DNA of 64,000 nucleotides, taken from contig CAXXKC010000002.1 in the NCBI GenBank assembly GCA_963674835.2, positions 1,922,001-1,986,000 on the forward strand. The letters run 5' to 3'. Source of the DNA: G963674835 sp963674835 (GTDB taxonomy: Bacteria; Planctomycetota; Planctomycetia; Pirellulales; Thermoguttaceae). The position numbers and the translations under genes are program-made. Shown here one piece after another: positions 7,996 through 16,497 of this stretch (position 1 is the first letter of the stretch; each line of letters begins with the position of its first letter). The notes beneath the pieces were generated by a model, which saw nothing but the letters and a program-made list of their open reading frames with translations, was not told where the DNA came from and made no database searches.

Positions 7996-9774
7996 ATGGA
8001 TGATCCGTCGGTTGCGCCGGTTCAGTACGGTCGGCGACGATGGCGTGTTGGTTTGTTGGCGGGGACCGTGGTCGTGGCGGCGGCGCTGGGGGTACTTTGG
8101 TTCGGGATTTCGCCCAGCGTGCCCAGGGGGCCAGTGCGTCTGGTGAGGAATGAAGCCGGGGAGTTGGTCCTGGAAGATCCGTCGGGGTCATCGCGGCCGG
8201 CTCCGTTTGAGGTTCAAGCGGCTAAGATCGACGCGCACGATAGTCTTTGCAGCACGTCGATGTCGTCGAGGTCGGATCACTCGGCGTTTGCGTGCCGGCG
8301 GGTGGTGATCCTGAACCAATCCGACCATCTGCTGGCGGCGCGCGTCGGTCAGCAGTTGCTGGAAGAACTTAAGCCGCTGGATTCGATTCGCCACGTGGAG
8401 TACTACCCCCTTGGATTCGCGCCGGAACCGGGAGGGCTGGCGCCGGATGTGACCGTGACCTTCGATTTGGACAAGCTGACGGAGAGCACGCGGCCCGGTT
8501 CGCAGAAGGTGGAAGCGACGTTCATCATCACGGCGGGCAACATGCCACCCGGCCTGAGGAACACGTATTTCGGCCCGATGACTCCGCCGCTGGTGCAGTT
8601 CGATTGGAACGGCAAGCTGGAACATACTTCGACGACGCGGGGTGTGACTTCGTCGGCGGCCGAATACAAGCTGGCAGCAGCGGACATCGCCAAGGAGATC
8701 GGCAAGGCGTTGGCGAAGGAATTCACTTCGCGTGAAGAGAAGGAGAGGACGCTGCCGGAGCTGCCGCAGGAGTTCTATCCGGCCTATCGGAAGGCGCCTG
8801 AGCTGCCGCTTGCGGAGTTCGGCAAGCCGGCGGTCGTGATGTCGTGGCACGGACTGATGAACCACAACGAGACGCTGTGGCGAGTGGCCATCGATCGGCC
8901 TGCGGCGGATGTTGTTCACGATCTGCGAGGCCGCTTGGAGTCGGATGGGTGGAAAGCCGACAGCGGCTCTAAGGAGAGCGATCCGCCGCATGCGTACCTG
9001 AAGAAGGAAGGGGCAACGCTTGTGATCTATGCGCCGCCGCCGAAGGGCGTGTTCTCGGACAGTCCGCCGAAGGAGCCGGTTGTGTACGTCCAATATGTGG
9101 ACGTAATGACTGTGAAGGAACTGCGAGCGGCGATCGATGAATGCCTAGCCAAGGATGTGCCGAGCGATGTTCTGATCTGCTTCGAGCGACATTGCTCTTC
9201 GGAGCAGAGAGACCGTCTGTTGAAGGTGCTTCAAACGCGGCCTGCTCGGACGCCGGAAGTCTCGCTTACGCTGGCCGGCCTCTATCATCGGCTCAAGCAG
9301 GACGACCAAGCCCGCGAAGAGCTTGCCCGCACCTGCGCGCTGTTGCGTACGGTGGCACAGTACGCCGATCTGGAGAGCAAGGCCCGGAACCTGGCCAAGG
9401 AGCTGGGCGACGAGACGCTGGTCAAGAGGGCGATCGAGCCAGGGGTGCTGGAGGAGCTTGGCTTCGTGGAGTTGAAGGCGGGCGCTTCGAAGGATTGCCG
9501 AGAGATCGGCTTGGACGAGCCGGTGTACTTCTTCGCGAGAGCGGCGGACGGTTCGTTGAAGACGAGCTGTTTGCGGGCCATCAAGAGTGGCACGGCCAGC
9601 GACAAGTCGTATCAACTGGCGTTTGTGGATTCGGGGGAGGGGAGCCGTTCCTGGGGCTCGGGCGGATCGTCGCACGGTTTCACGGTGGACGACCGGAGCC
9701 GCGCGATGTTTGCGTTGGAACGGTTAGGCAAGACGGAACGGTTTCGGTTGAGCACGGAGCTTGTCGGCCGGTGA
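7996..9774 (+). CDS. Membrane-anchored protein of unknown function
   Basis: 592 residues from ATG 7996, chosen because GGAGGGAG lies just upstream. A single membrane anchor sits near residues 17-37 (VGLLAGTVVVAAALGVLWFGI), with the bulk outside the cytoplasm. The middle contains VTVTFDLDKLTES, VEATFIITAGNMPPGLRNTYFGPM and a periodic alpha/beta region; the C-terminal third has a helical, TPR-like stretch (LSLTLAGLYHRLKQDDQAREELARTCALLRTVAQYADLESKARNLAKELGD). I recognise no catalytic motif. It is probably monocistronic, facing the convergent amidohydrolase gene. Confidence 0.7.
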   Translation: MDDPSVAPVQYGRRRWRVGLLAGTVVVAAALGVLWFGISPSVPRGPVRLVRNEAGELVLEDPSGSSRPAPFEVQAAKIDAHDSLCSTSMSSRSDHSAFACRRVVILNQSDHLLAARVGQQLLEELKPLDSIRHVEYYPLGFAPEPGGLAPDVTVTFDLDKLTESTRPGSQKVEATFIITAGNMPPGLRNTYFGPMTPPLVQFDWNGKLEHTSTTRGVTSSAAEYKLAAADIAKEIGKALAKEFTSREEKERTLPELPQEFYPAYRKAPELPLAEFGKPAVVMSWHGLMNHNETLWRVAIDRPAADVVHDLRGRLESDGWKADSGSKESDPPHAYLKKEGATLVIYAPPPKGVFSDSPPKEPVVYVQYVDVMTVKELRAAIDECLAKDVPSDVLICFERHCSSEQRDRLLKVLQTRPARTPEVSLTLAGLYHRLKQDDQAREELARTCALLRTVAQYADLESKARNLAKELGDETLVKRAIEPGVLEELGFVELKAGASKDCREIGLDEPVYFFARAADGSLKTSCLRAIKSGTASDKSYQLAFVDSGEGSRSWGSGGSSHGFTVDDRSRAMFALERLGKTERFRLSTELVGR

Positions 9775-9823
9775 GCGGCCGGGAGGAGCTTCCGAGAGGC
9801 GGCCGTCGTCGTACTGCGCGAGG

Positions 9824-11254
9824 TCAGAGCCACGGGACGTTGCGGAGGGCCTTTTCCTTTTCCGCGAGTCGGAAGATGCGCCGGGCGTTGCCGTGCATGA
9901 TCGGGTCGGTGAATTCCAGGGCGTCGTCGAGGCTGAGCCAGCGCTCTTCGACCAGTTCACTGAGGGCCAGAGCGATGCCTTGGCGTGCCACGACGGCATG
10001 TCCCAGAACGGGCTCGACGGTGCGGTAGTCGCCGCCGAACGTGAGAATCTTGTTGGCCGGGGCCGTGACGAGGTACTTCTTCAAGAAGTCCTTGGAGGCG
10101 ACCGGGTTGATGATCCACGACCAGCACATGTCGACGTAGGCGTTCGTCCATTGCTTGGCGACGGCGATCAGCTCCTCGTAGTAGGGGTAGCAGATGTGCA
10201 TGAAGACGAAACGGGCATTGGGAGCGTTCCGGCATAGCTCGCAGGCCGAGCCGGCGTTGTGCAGGAGGCGGGCCAGCGGCATGCTGTTCTGGCCGGCATA
10301 GTAGCCGGTGTGGAGCTTGATGGGCAGATTGTGGTCGGTGGCTTTGCGGACGGCATACCAGAACAGGTGATCCTCCAGGGCCTTGCGGGCGTCGGGGTCG
10401 ATCGGCTGGTTGCCGAGCTTCTTCTTGAACACCTCGGCGGCCTGTTCGACCGGGACCTGCTGGTAGTCGATGTCGCGGCTGTAGGCGTTTTGCGACTTGA
10501 CGGCCACGGCGTAGGGGGCGTACTTGTCGAACCACGAGTCGATGACCTTGTGCCAATCGGGCAGGCCGGTCACGGTGATTCCGAGCGGCTTGGCGTAGGA
10601 TGAGATCGCCGGACCGGCAAACATGCCGACGATGCTGATGTCCTGCATAAGGAGCGTGGGCATGCTGGACTCGTGGAACGGCCCGGCGTTGACCTGGCAG
10701 GACTGGATCTTGGCCAGGTCGCAAAGGATGCGGCGGTAGAAGCCGGGCTTTCGCGTATCTTCGTAGCCGGCTTGTACCTTTGCGACGGTGGCGGCCGACA
10801 GGTCGTCGACGCCGTAGAGTTGGCGCAAGGTGATTCGCACGGCCTGGCCATAGCCGGTGTTCTTGACGGCGGGCCAGAACGGTTCGAGCAGCTTCCACTT
10901 CTCGGCTGGAGAGAGGCCTTTTGCGAAGAATTTTTTGTGGGCCTCGGGCGGCATGCCGGCGGTCAGCAGGTCGTTGGCGAAGTAGTGGAGCAGGACGACG
11001 GACCAGTCGTCGGCCTCTACGCTGTTGGGCGGAAGGCGGTCTCGCTCGTCGCAGAGGTGTTCGTGGGTGTCGACCAGCGGGGTGTCCCAGACTTTGGCGA
11101 AGATCTGCTTACGGATGTCGGTCGGTTGTTGCGGCGGTTCGGATGCCGTGAGGACGGGCTCCCGGCCTATCCCGCCCGCCATCATGGCGGCACCGCCTAC
11201 GACTCCAACGGTCTTCAGCGCGGCACGTCTCGACAGTCGGTGTTTTTCGCTCAC
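9824..11254 (-). CDS. Tat-exported amidohydrolase-family protein
   Basis: 476 residues. The N-terminus MSEKHRLSRRAALKTVGVVGG is a twin-arginine signal (SRRAALK). The mature part is an amidohydrolase_2/uronate-isomerase-like TIM barrel: TPLVDTHEHLCDE gives the first metal-binding HxH, NLPIKLHTGYYAGQ supplies a barrel histidine, FVFMHICYPYYEELI another, and TFGGDYRTVEP the late aspartate. The domain resembles glucuronate-isomerase relatives more than decarboxylases, but the substrate is unknown. Periplasmic location fits a role in degradation of exogenous compounds. The 576-base region upstream is shared with the divergent export operon. Confidence 0.85.
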   Translation of the reverse strand: MSEKHRLSRRAALKTVGVVGGAAMMAGGIGREPVLTASEPPQQPTDIRKQIFAKVWDTPLVDTHEHLCDERDRLPPNSVEADDWSVVLLHYFANDLLTAGMPPEAHKKFFAKGLSPAEKWKLLEPFWPAVKNTGYGQAVRITLRQLYGVDDLSAATVAKVQAGYEDTRKPGFYRRILCDLAKIQSCQVNAGPFHESSMPTLLMQDISIVGMFAGPAISSYAKPLGITVTGLPDWHKVIDSWFDKYAPYAVAVKSQNAYSRDIDYQQVPVEQAAEVFKKKLGNQPIDPDARKALEDHLFWYAVRKATDHNLPIKLHTGYYAGQNSMPLARLLHNAGSACELCRNAPNARFVFMHICYPYYEELIAVAKQWTNAYVDMCWSWIINPVASKDFLKKYLVTAPANKILTFGGDYRTVEPVLGHAVVARQGIALALSELVEERWLSLDDALEFTDPIMHGNARRIFRLAEKEKALRNVPWL

Positions 11255-11710
11255 GATTGGATCCTCCGGTACTCGGTTGCCGCGCTACGGCGGTTGCAGG
11301 ATTCGCCAGAACCGTTGTGGCGGGACGACGTGTACGATCGTAGTCGACGGAGTTGGTCGTGGGAAGTCTCGGGGGAACACCGGCTCTTGTCGCGTGGTGG
11401 AAAGGGCAGGACGTGGGTGATTTGTAACGCGGGCGGGGTAGATGCCTGTTGCGGCGCGATGGCCGTCGCTTTGGGCGTACCGTGGGGGGATGTTGGTGAG
11501 TAGTGGGACGATGGGAGGGTGGGAATTGATGATTGGTGGGAATATTGCCCGCCTCGGGCGAAATGGGGGTGTGGGCCGCGGGAGGGATGTGGGCGTGGGC
11601 AGGGACAGCATTTAAGTGCTTGCCTAATAATTGTTTTAGGCGTAGGTTCCAGAGGAGCCTTTGCGGCGTCTCCGCGGTGGAGTGGTGCGCGCGGGCGGAG
11701 GGTGCACAGC

Positions 11711-11743
11711 GCACACAGCCGAGGGCGGCCGTGCCACATGGGG
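11711..11743 (+). repeat. Hairpin repeat, copy 1 (CACAGCCG family)
   Basis: CACAGCCG (11714-11721), loop AGGG, CGGCCGTG (11726-11733), with one A/C mismatch in the stem, followed by CCACATGGGG. The same unit recurs 54 bases downstream. I recall this kind of GC hairpin from other planctomycete intergenic regions, which suggests a REP-like element. Confidence 0.6.
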
Positions 11744-11767
11744 TTGCGCTGCGGAATGGAACGAGGT

Positions 11768-11798
11768 GCACAGCCGAGGGCGGCTGTGCTAGATGGGG
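11768..11798 (+). repeat. Hairpin repeat, copy 2 (CACAGCCG family)
   Basis: Perfect 9-bp stem: GCACAGCCG (11768-11776), loop AGGG, CGGCTGTGC (11781-11789), followed by TAGATGGGGG, matching the tail of copy 1 except for two bases. No T-run follows on either strand, so it is not a standard intrinsic terminator. It ends about 40 bases before the start of the ABC ATPase gene. Confidence 0.65.
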
Positions 11799-11830
11799 GT
11801 GCATGAGAGGGTTGTTGGCTGGGTTGAGAG

Positions 11831-12559
11831 ATGTCGCATAGGGCAGCGGAGAAAGATGGGGCGTTGTTGCGTTTGGAGCGCGTCGATAAGACGTTCCCCA
11901 TGGGCGAGGTGAGCGTGCGCGCGCTGCGGGAGATTTCGCTGGAGGTCTATGAGGGAGAGATGCTGGTGATGGTCGGCCCGAGCGGTTCAGGCAAGTCGAC
12001 CATTCTGAATATCTTGGGCGGGTTGGATACGCCGACCGGGGGCGAGGTTTGGTATCGCGATCAGCAGTTGAACCGCTTGGGCGAGGCAGACCTGACGCGT
12101 TATCGGCGCGACACGATCGGGTTCATCTTTCAGTTCTACAACCTGGTGTCGAACCTGTCGGCGCGCGAGAACGTGATGGTGTCGACGGAGATCAGCCGGA
12201 ACCCGATGGAGGTCGATGAGGCGCTGCGGCTGGTGGGACTGGAGGACCGGAGGGACCATTTCCCCTCGCAGCTTTCGGGCGGCGAGCAGCAGCGGGTGGC
12301 AATCGCGCGGGCGTTGGCCAAGAATCCTGCGCTGCTGCTGTGCGACGAGCCGACGGGGGCGTTGGACTATGCGACCGGCATTCGCGTGCTGCGGCTGCTG
12401 GTCGACTTGAAGAATCGTTTGGGCAAGACGGTCGTGCTGATCACGCACAACAGCGCGATCGCGCCGGTGGCCGATCGGGTGATCCGGCTGCGGAGCGGGC
12501 AGGTGGTCGAGGTGCACACCAACCCTCAGCCGGTCTCGCCGGAGGAGGTCGTGTGGTGA
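11831..12559 (+). CDS. ABC transporter ATP-binding protein (MacB/LolD type)
   Basis: 242 residues, cytoplasmic ATPase. Walker A is GPSGSGKST near residue 53, the Q-loop is IFQFYNL, the signature is LSGGEQQRVAIARAL, Walker B is LLLCDEPTGALD, and the H-loop is VVLITHN. VRALREISLEVYEGEMLVMVG is typical of the MacB/LolD/DevA group. Its stop overlaps the GTG start of the permease by four bases (GTGA), so the two are translationally coupled. It forms a three-gene export operon with the permease and the periplasmic adaptor downstream. Confidence 0.93.
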   Translation: MSHRAAEKDGALLRLERVDKTFPMGEVSVRALREISLEVYEGEMLVMVGPSGSGKSTILNILGGLDTPTGGEVWYRDQQLNRLGEADLTRYRRDTIGFIFQFYNLVSNLSARENVMVSTEISRNPMEVDEALRLVGLEDRRDHFPSQLSGGEQQRVAIARALAKNPALLLCDEPTGALDYATGIRVLRLLVDLKNRLGKTVVLITHNSAIAPVADRVIRLRSGQVVEVHTNPQPVSPEEVVW

Positions 12560-14934
12560 GCGTGCTCAACCGGCGTTTGTTGCGCGAGCTGTTCGCCCAT
12601 CGCTGGCGGCTGCTGGCGATCGTGGGCATCATCGCCGTGGGAGTGAACGAGTATGTGGCGATGGGGACGTGCTACCGCAATCTGACGGAGGCCAAGCGGG
12701 ACTACTACCGGCAATGCCGCATGGCCGATTTCTGGATCGACCTGAAGAAGGCGCCGGTGGCGGAGTTGGGCGCGCTGGCGAATCTGCGGGGCGTGGCCGA
12801 ATTCCGCCCACGGATCCAGTTTTTTGCGACGGTCGACCTGGAGAACGCCAAGGAGCCGATCAATGGGATGATCCTCTCCATGCCGGACCGCCGGGAGCCG
12901 GTATTGAACGACATCGTGATGCGCCGCGGCGGCTATTTCACCGATCGGCGACAGAACGAGGTGATCGTAAACGAGTCGTTCGCGGAGCATCATCATCTGG
13001 TGCCGGGCATGTGGATGCGGTTGGTGCTGAACAACCGGCAGCAGGAACTGTTCATCGTGGGGACCGCCATTTCCAGCGAGTTCGTGTACCTGCTGGGCCC
13101 CGGTGCGATCATGCCCGACCCGGAGCATTTCGGGGTCTTCTATCTGAAGCACAGCTATGCGGAAGACGTGTTCGATTTCGAGGGGGCGACGAACCAGATC
13201 GTCGGGCGGCTGACGCCGGAGATGCAATCGCAGCCCAGGGTGGTGCTGAACCAGGCCGAGGAGTTATTGGATTCGTTCGGGGTGTTCACGACGACGCCGC
13301 TGGCAGATCAGGCGTCGAACAAGTCGATCAGCCAGGAGATCATGGGGCTGGACACGTTTGCCATAGTGATGCCAATCATCTTCCTGACGGTGGCGGCGTT
13401 GGTGCTCAACGTGGTGCTCACACGGCTGGCCGAGCAGGAACGGACGATGATCGGCACGCTGAAGGCGCTCGGTTATGCCGACGGGCAGGTTTTCTGGCAG
13501 TTCCTGAAGTACGCTCTTGCGGTGGGGCTGGGCGGGGCGGTGGTGGGCTCGGTCGGCGGGTATTACCTGGCGGAATGGATGACGCAGCAGTATCGGCAGT
13601 TCTTCCAGTTTCCGAACCTGCAGAACCACTTCTACGCGGGACAGCACTTGATCGCGCTGGGTATCGCGCTGGCGTGTGCGGCGGTCGGGAGTGTGCGAGG
13701 CACGCGGGCGGTGCTGCGGCTGAAGCCGGCCGAGGCGATGCGACCCAAGCCGCCCAAGGGAGGCGGGGCCATCCTGCTGGAACGGATCGGCTGGTTCTGG
13801 AACCGGCTGAGTTCGTCGTGGCGGATGGTGGTGCGAAGCGTCGTCCGCAACCGGATGCGCACGACGATCGGCATCTTTGCGGCAGCGATGGGAGCCTGCG
13901 TGATGGCCAGTAGCTTCATGATGGCGCAGGCGACCTACTACCTGGTCGATTTTCAGTTCCGCTGGGTGCTGCGGAGCGACATGGACCTGACGTTCAAGGA
14001 CGAGCACGGTTGGGGTGCGCTGCTGGAAGCTGCGCGTCTGCCGGGCGTCGATCGAGCAGAGCCGGTTTTGAATGTCGCGTGCAAATTTCGCAATGGGCCG
14101 TATGAGAAACGCGGCGCGGTGACGGGGCTGATCCACAACGCACGGCTAACGGTTCCTCGCGATCTGGAAGCCCGGCCGCTTCGCATTCCGGCTGCGGGCC
14201 TGATGATGACGCGAAAGATGGCCGAGCTGATGCACGTGGGCCGCGGCGACATGGTAACGATCCAGCCGATCCAAGGGCTGCGACGGGAGCACCAGGTGCC
14301 GGTGGTGGAGATTGCCGACTGTTACATCGGCACACCGGTGTACGCGAACCTGGATTGGCTGAGCCGGTTGATCGGCGAGGAGATGGCCCTCAGCGGCGTG
14401 CAGTTGGCCGTCGACGGCAGTGCTGTGCATCGGGCGGCGCTGTACCGGGAGTTGAAGGAGATACCGGCGCTGGAGGCGGCGAATTCGCGGGCCGACATGA
14501 TCCAGTCGCTTGAAGACACGCTTGTTCGCAACCTGTGGGTGGTCATCGGGCTGCTGGTGGTGTTCGCGGGCATCATCTTTTTCGGGAGCATCCTCAACGC
14601 ATCGCTGGTAAGCCTGGCGGAACGGGGCCGGGAGGTGGCGACGCTTCGCGTGCTGGGCTACACGCCGTGGCAAATCGGCAAGCTGTTGTTGCGCGAGAGC
14701 ATGATGACGACCATCGTGGGCACGTTGTTGGGGTTGCCGGCGGGATACTATCTGAGCGTGCTGATCGCGGAGATGTACGATTCGGAGATGTTTCGGTTTC
14801 CCGTGGTGTCGACAACGGCTACATGGGTGGGCTCGGTGGTGATGGCGATTGTGTTCGCGATGTCGGCCCACGTGTTCGTGCAACTGGCGATTCATCGGAT
14901 GGATTGGCTGGAAGCGTTGCAGGCGAAGGAGTAG
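12556..14934 (+). CDS. ABC transporter permease with two FtsX domains
   Basis: 792 residues from GTG 12556, overlapping the ATPase stop by four bases. The chain starts VSVLNRRLLRELFAHRWRLLAIVGIIAVG with one membrane helix, then a large extracytoplasmic domain, then an FtsX block near residues 270-390 (VLNVVLTRLAEQERTMIGTLKALGYADGQVFWQFLKYALAVG), a further helix and external domain (SSSWRMVVRSVVRNRMRTTIGIFAAAMGACVM), and a C-terminal FtsX block (ILNASLVSLAERGREVATLRVLGYTPWQIGKLLLRES). This double-FtsX layout resembles LolE/DevC-like or YbbP-like fused permeases. With the ATPase and the HlyD-like adaptor it would move lipids, peptides or another envelope substrate; the cargo is not readable. 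Confidence 0.92.
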   Translation: MSVLNRRLLRELFAHRWRLLAIVGIIAVGVNEYVAMGTCYRNLTEAKRDYYRQCRMADFWIDLKKAPVAELGALANLRGVAEFRPRIQFFATVDLENAKEPINGMILSMPDRREPVLNDIVMRRGGYFTDRRQNEVIVNESFAEHHHLVPGMWMRLVLNNRQQELFIVGTAISSEFVYLLGPGAIMPDPEHFGVFYLKHSYAEDVFDFEGATNQIVGRLTPEMQSQPRVVLNQAEELLDSFGVFTTTPLADQASNKSISQEIMGLDTFAIVMPIIFLTVAALVLNVVLTRLAEQERTMIGTLKALGYADGQVFWQFLKYALAVGLGGAVVGSVGGYYLAEWMTQQYRQFFQFPNLQNHFYAGQHLIALGIALACAAVGSVRGTRAVLRLKPAEAMRPKPPKGGGAILLERIGWFWNRLSSSWRMVVRSVVRNRMRTTIGIFAAAMGACVMASSFMMAQATYYLVDFQFRWVLRSDMDLTFKDEHGWGALLEAARLPGVDRAEPVLNVACKFRNGPYEKRGAVTGLIHNARLTVPRDLEARPLRIPAAGLMMTRKMAELMHVGRGDMVTIQPIQGLRREHQVPVVEIADCYIGTPVYANLDWLSRLIGEEMALSGVQLAVDGSAVHRAALYRELKEIPALEAANSRADMIQSLEDTLVRNLWVVIGLLVVFAGIIFFGSILNASLVSLAERGREVATLRVLGYTPWQIGKLLLRESMMTTIVGTLLGLPAGYYLSVLIAEMYDSEMFRFPVVSTTATWVGSVVMAIVFAMSAHVFVQLAIHRMDWLEALQAKE

Positions 14935-15008
14935 GGAAGGGTCGAAAGCGAAAGATGGAAAGCGGAAAGCGGTCTGAGTGCGTCTGGGCATTCGAAGGAG
15001 TTTGAGCG

Positions 15009-16397
15009 ATGAAGGTGATGAAGTGGGGTATTGTGGTCGTGGTGTTGGCCGCGGTTTTGGTTGCGGTCATGGCCATGGGCTGGTCGCACGGCACGCCGGT
15101 GGAAGTGGCGCGGGCCGAGATGGGGCCGATTCGCCAGTTCGTCGACGAGCGGGGCAAGACGCGGCTTCCGAGGACGTACCTCATCACCATGCCGTATAAC
15201 GGACGGATCGAGGCGATCGGCGCCGTGGAGGGAACGTCGGTGAAGAAGGGAGAGGTGGTCGCCCGAGTGGTGCCGATCGACCTCGAGTTGACGGTCGATC
15301 AGGCCAAGGCGGTGGTGGGTCGGTTGGAGGCGTCGCTACGCGAGAATGCCGACGTAGCCTTGGAGAACAGCGCGTTGAAGCAGGCTGAGCAGTTTGTCGA
15401 GTCGATGGAGGCCACGGTGGGTGCGGCGCAGGCGCGGATGGACTCGGGAAAGGCCGGCTATGAGTACTCGGAGAAGAACTTCAATCGGGTACAGGGTTTG
15501 TTCGAGGCGAAGGCCGCGGCGCAGGCCGAGTTCGATCGGGCGATGCTGGAGAAGGTCCAGGCTTCGGTGAACTATCGCCAGGACCAGTTGGTCTATACGG
15601 CGATGCGGGCGTTGCAGTCGGCGACGAATCTGTTGCCGACGATGGTTTCGCAATACATCGACCGGAAACGCCTGATGGGGGCGGTGCTCGAGAAGGAGAG
15701 AGCCGAGGCAGAGGCCCAGTTGCTGCAGGCGCAACAGGCCCAACAGCGAGGCACGATGACCAGCCCGATCGACGGCATCGTGCTAGAACGGAATAGCACG
15801 AATGAGCGCTTTCTTGCTGCGGGGACGACGCTGCTGGAACTGGGACGTCTGGAGGACCTTCAGGTGGAGGCCGACGTGCTCAGTGTGGAAGTGGTCGACG
15901 TGGATGCGGGGGCGCCTGTGGAGATCTACGGGCCGGCCATCGGCGAGCCGGTCGCTCAGGGGAGTGTGCTGCGGATCTATCCGGCCGGGTTCACGAAGGT
16001 GAGTTCGTTGGGGGTGGAACAGCAGAAGGTGAAGGTGGTCGTGGAGTTCAAGCCGGAGGACCTTGCGCGGCTCCGGAAAGAGCGGCACTTGGGCGTGGGC
16101 TATCGGGTGCGAGTGAGGATCATCACGGCCGACAAACCACAGGCACTGATCGTGCCCCGTTCGGCCTTGTTTCGCGGGAACGATGGAAGCTGGCAGCTTT
16201 ACGCGGTGGACGACGGGCGCGTGCACGTGCGAACGGTGCAGGTGGGCATTGTCAACGATCAGGCCGTCGAGATCGCGTCGGGCCTGAAGCAGGGAGAGTT
16301 GGTGATCGTCGCTCCGGAGAGCAATCTGAGCGAGGGGCAACGGGTGGAAGGGAAGCCGAGCGCACCCCCCGTTGCAGGGAATTCAGATCCATCTTGA
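15009..16397 (+). CDS. HlyD/MacA-like periplasmic adaptor
   Basis: 462 residues. One N-terminal helix (WGIVVVVLAAVLVAVMAMGW) anchors the protein. A lipoyl/barrel-sandwich half-motif (ITMPYNGRIEAIGAVEGTSVKKGEVVARV) is followed by a long coiled-coil hairpin to about residue 250, then the second half-motif (GTMTSPIDGIVLERNSTNERFLAAGTTLLELGRLEDLQVEADV) and beta-barrel/MP domains. AAGGAG eight bases before the ATG marks the start. It lies 74 bases after the permease and completes the export operon. No outer-membrane TolC-like gene is adjacent. The short spacer upstream carries GGAAAGCGGAAAGCGG direct repeats. Confidence 0.92.
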   Translation: MKVMKWGIVVVVLAAVLVAVMAMGWSHGTPVEVARAEMGPIRQFVDERGKTRLPRTYLITMPYNGRIEAIGAVEGTSVKKGEVVARVVPIDLELTVDQAKAVVGRLEASLRENADVALENSALKQAEQFVESMEATVGAAQARMDSGKAGYEYSEKNFNRVQGLFEAKAAAQAEFDRAMLEKVQASVNYRQDQLVYTAMRALQSATNLLPTMVSQYIDRKRLMGAVLEKERAEAEAQLLQAQQAQQRGTMTSPIDGIVLERNSTNERFLAAGTTLLELGRLEDLQVEADVLSVEVVDVDAGAPVEIYGPAIGEPVAQGSVLRIYPAGFTKVSSLGVEQQKVKVVVEFKPEDLARLRKERHLGVGYRVRVRIITADKPQALIVPRSALFRGNDGSWQLYAVDDGRVHVRTVQVGIVNDQAVEIASGLKQGELVIVAPESNLSEGQRVEGKPSAPPVAGNSDPS

Positions 16398-16423
16398 CCT
16401 GTTGGAAAGCGGGGACCTATACT
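16394..16423 (+). promoter_or_regulatory. Sigma-70-type promoter for the foldase gene
   Basis: TTGACC (16394-16399), an 18-base spacer, then TATACT (16418-16423). The -35 box overlaps the stop codon of the upstream adaptor gene. A start site near 16430 would give a leader of about 70 bases before the AAGGAGG Shine-Dalgarno at 16484. Confidence 0.6.
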
Positions 16424-16497
16424 ATCGGCCCCGCAAGGCTGCGCGAAGGATACCGCGCGCCGGAAAGTGCTCGACAACGGTTTAAGGAGGAACCGTG

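Larger units (their letters stand above)
11255..11830. other. Divergent intergenic region with hairpin repeats
   Basis: This spacer between the amidohydrolase (minus) and the export operon (plus) has no credible gene. It holds a 6-bp inverted repeat GCCTAA/TTAGGC around 11621-11642, a GCCCG/CGGGC hairpin near 11550, a GGTGGG-rich stretch, and two copies of a hairpin repeat at 11713-11733 and 11768-11789 (listed separately). Any divergent promoters should be here, but no consensus -35/-10 pair stands out. Confidence 0.45.
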
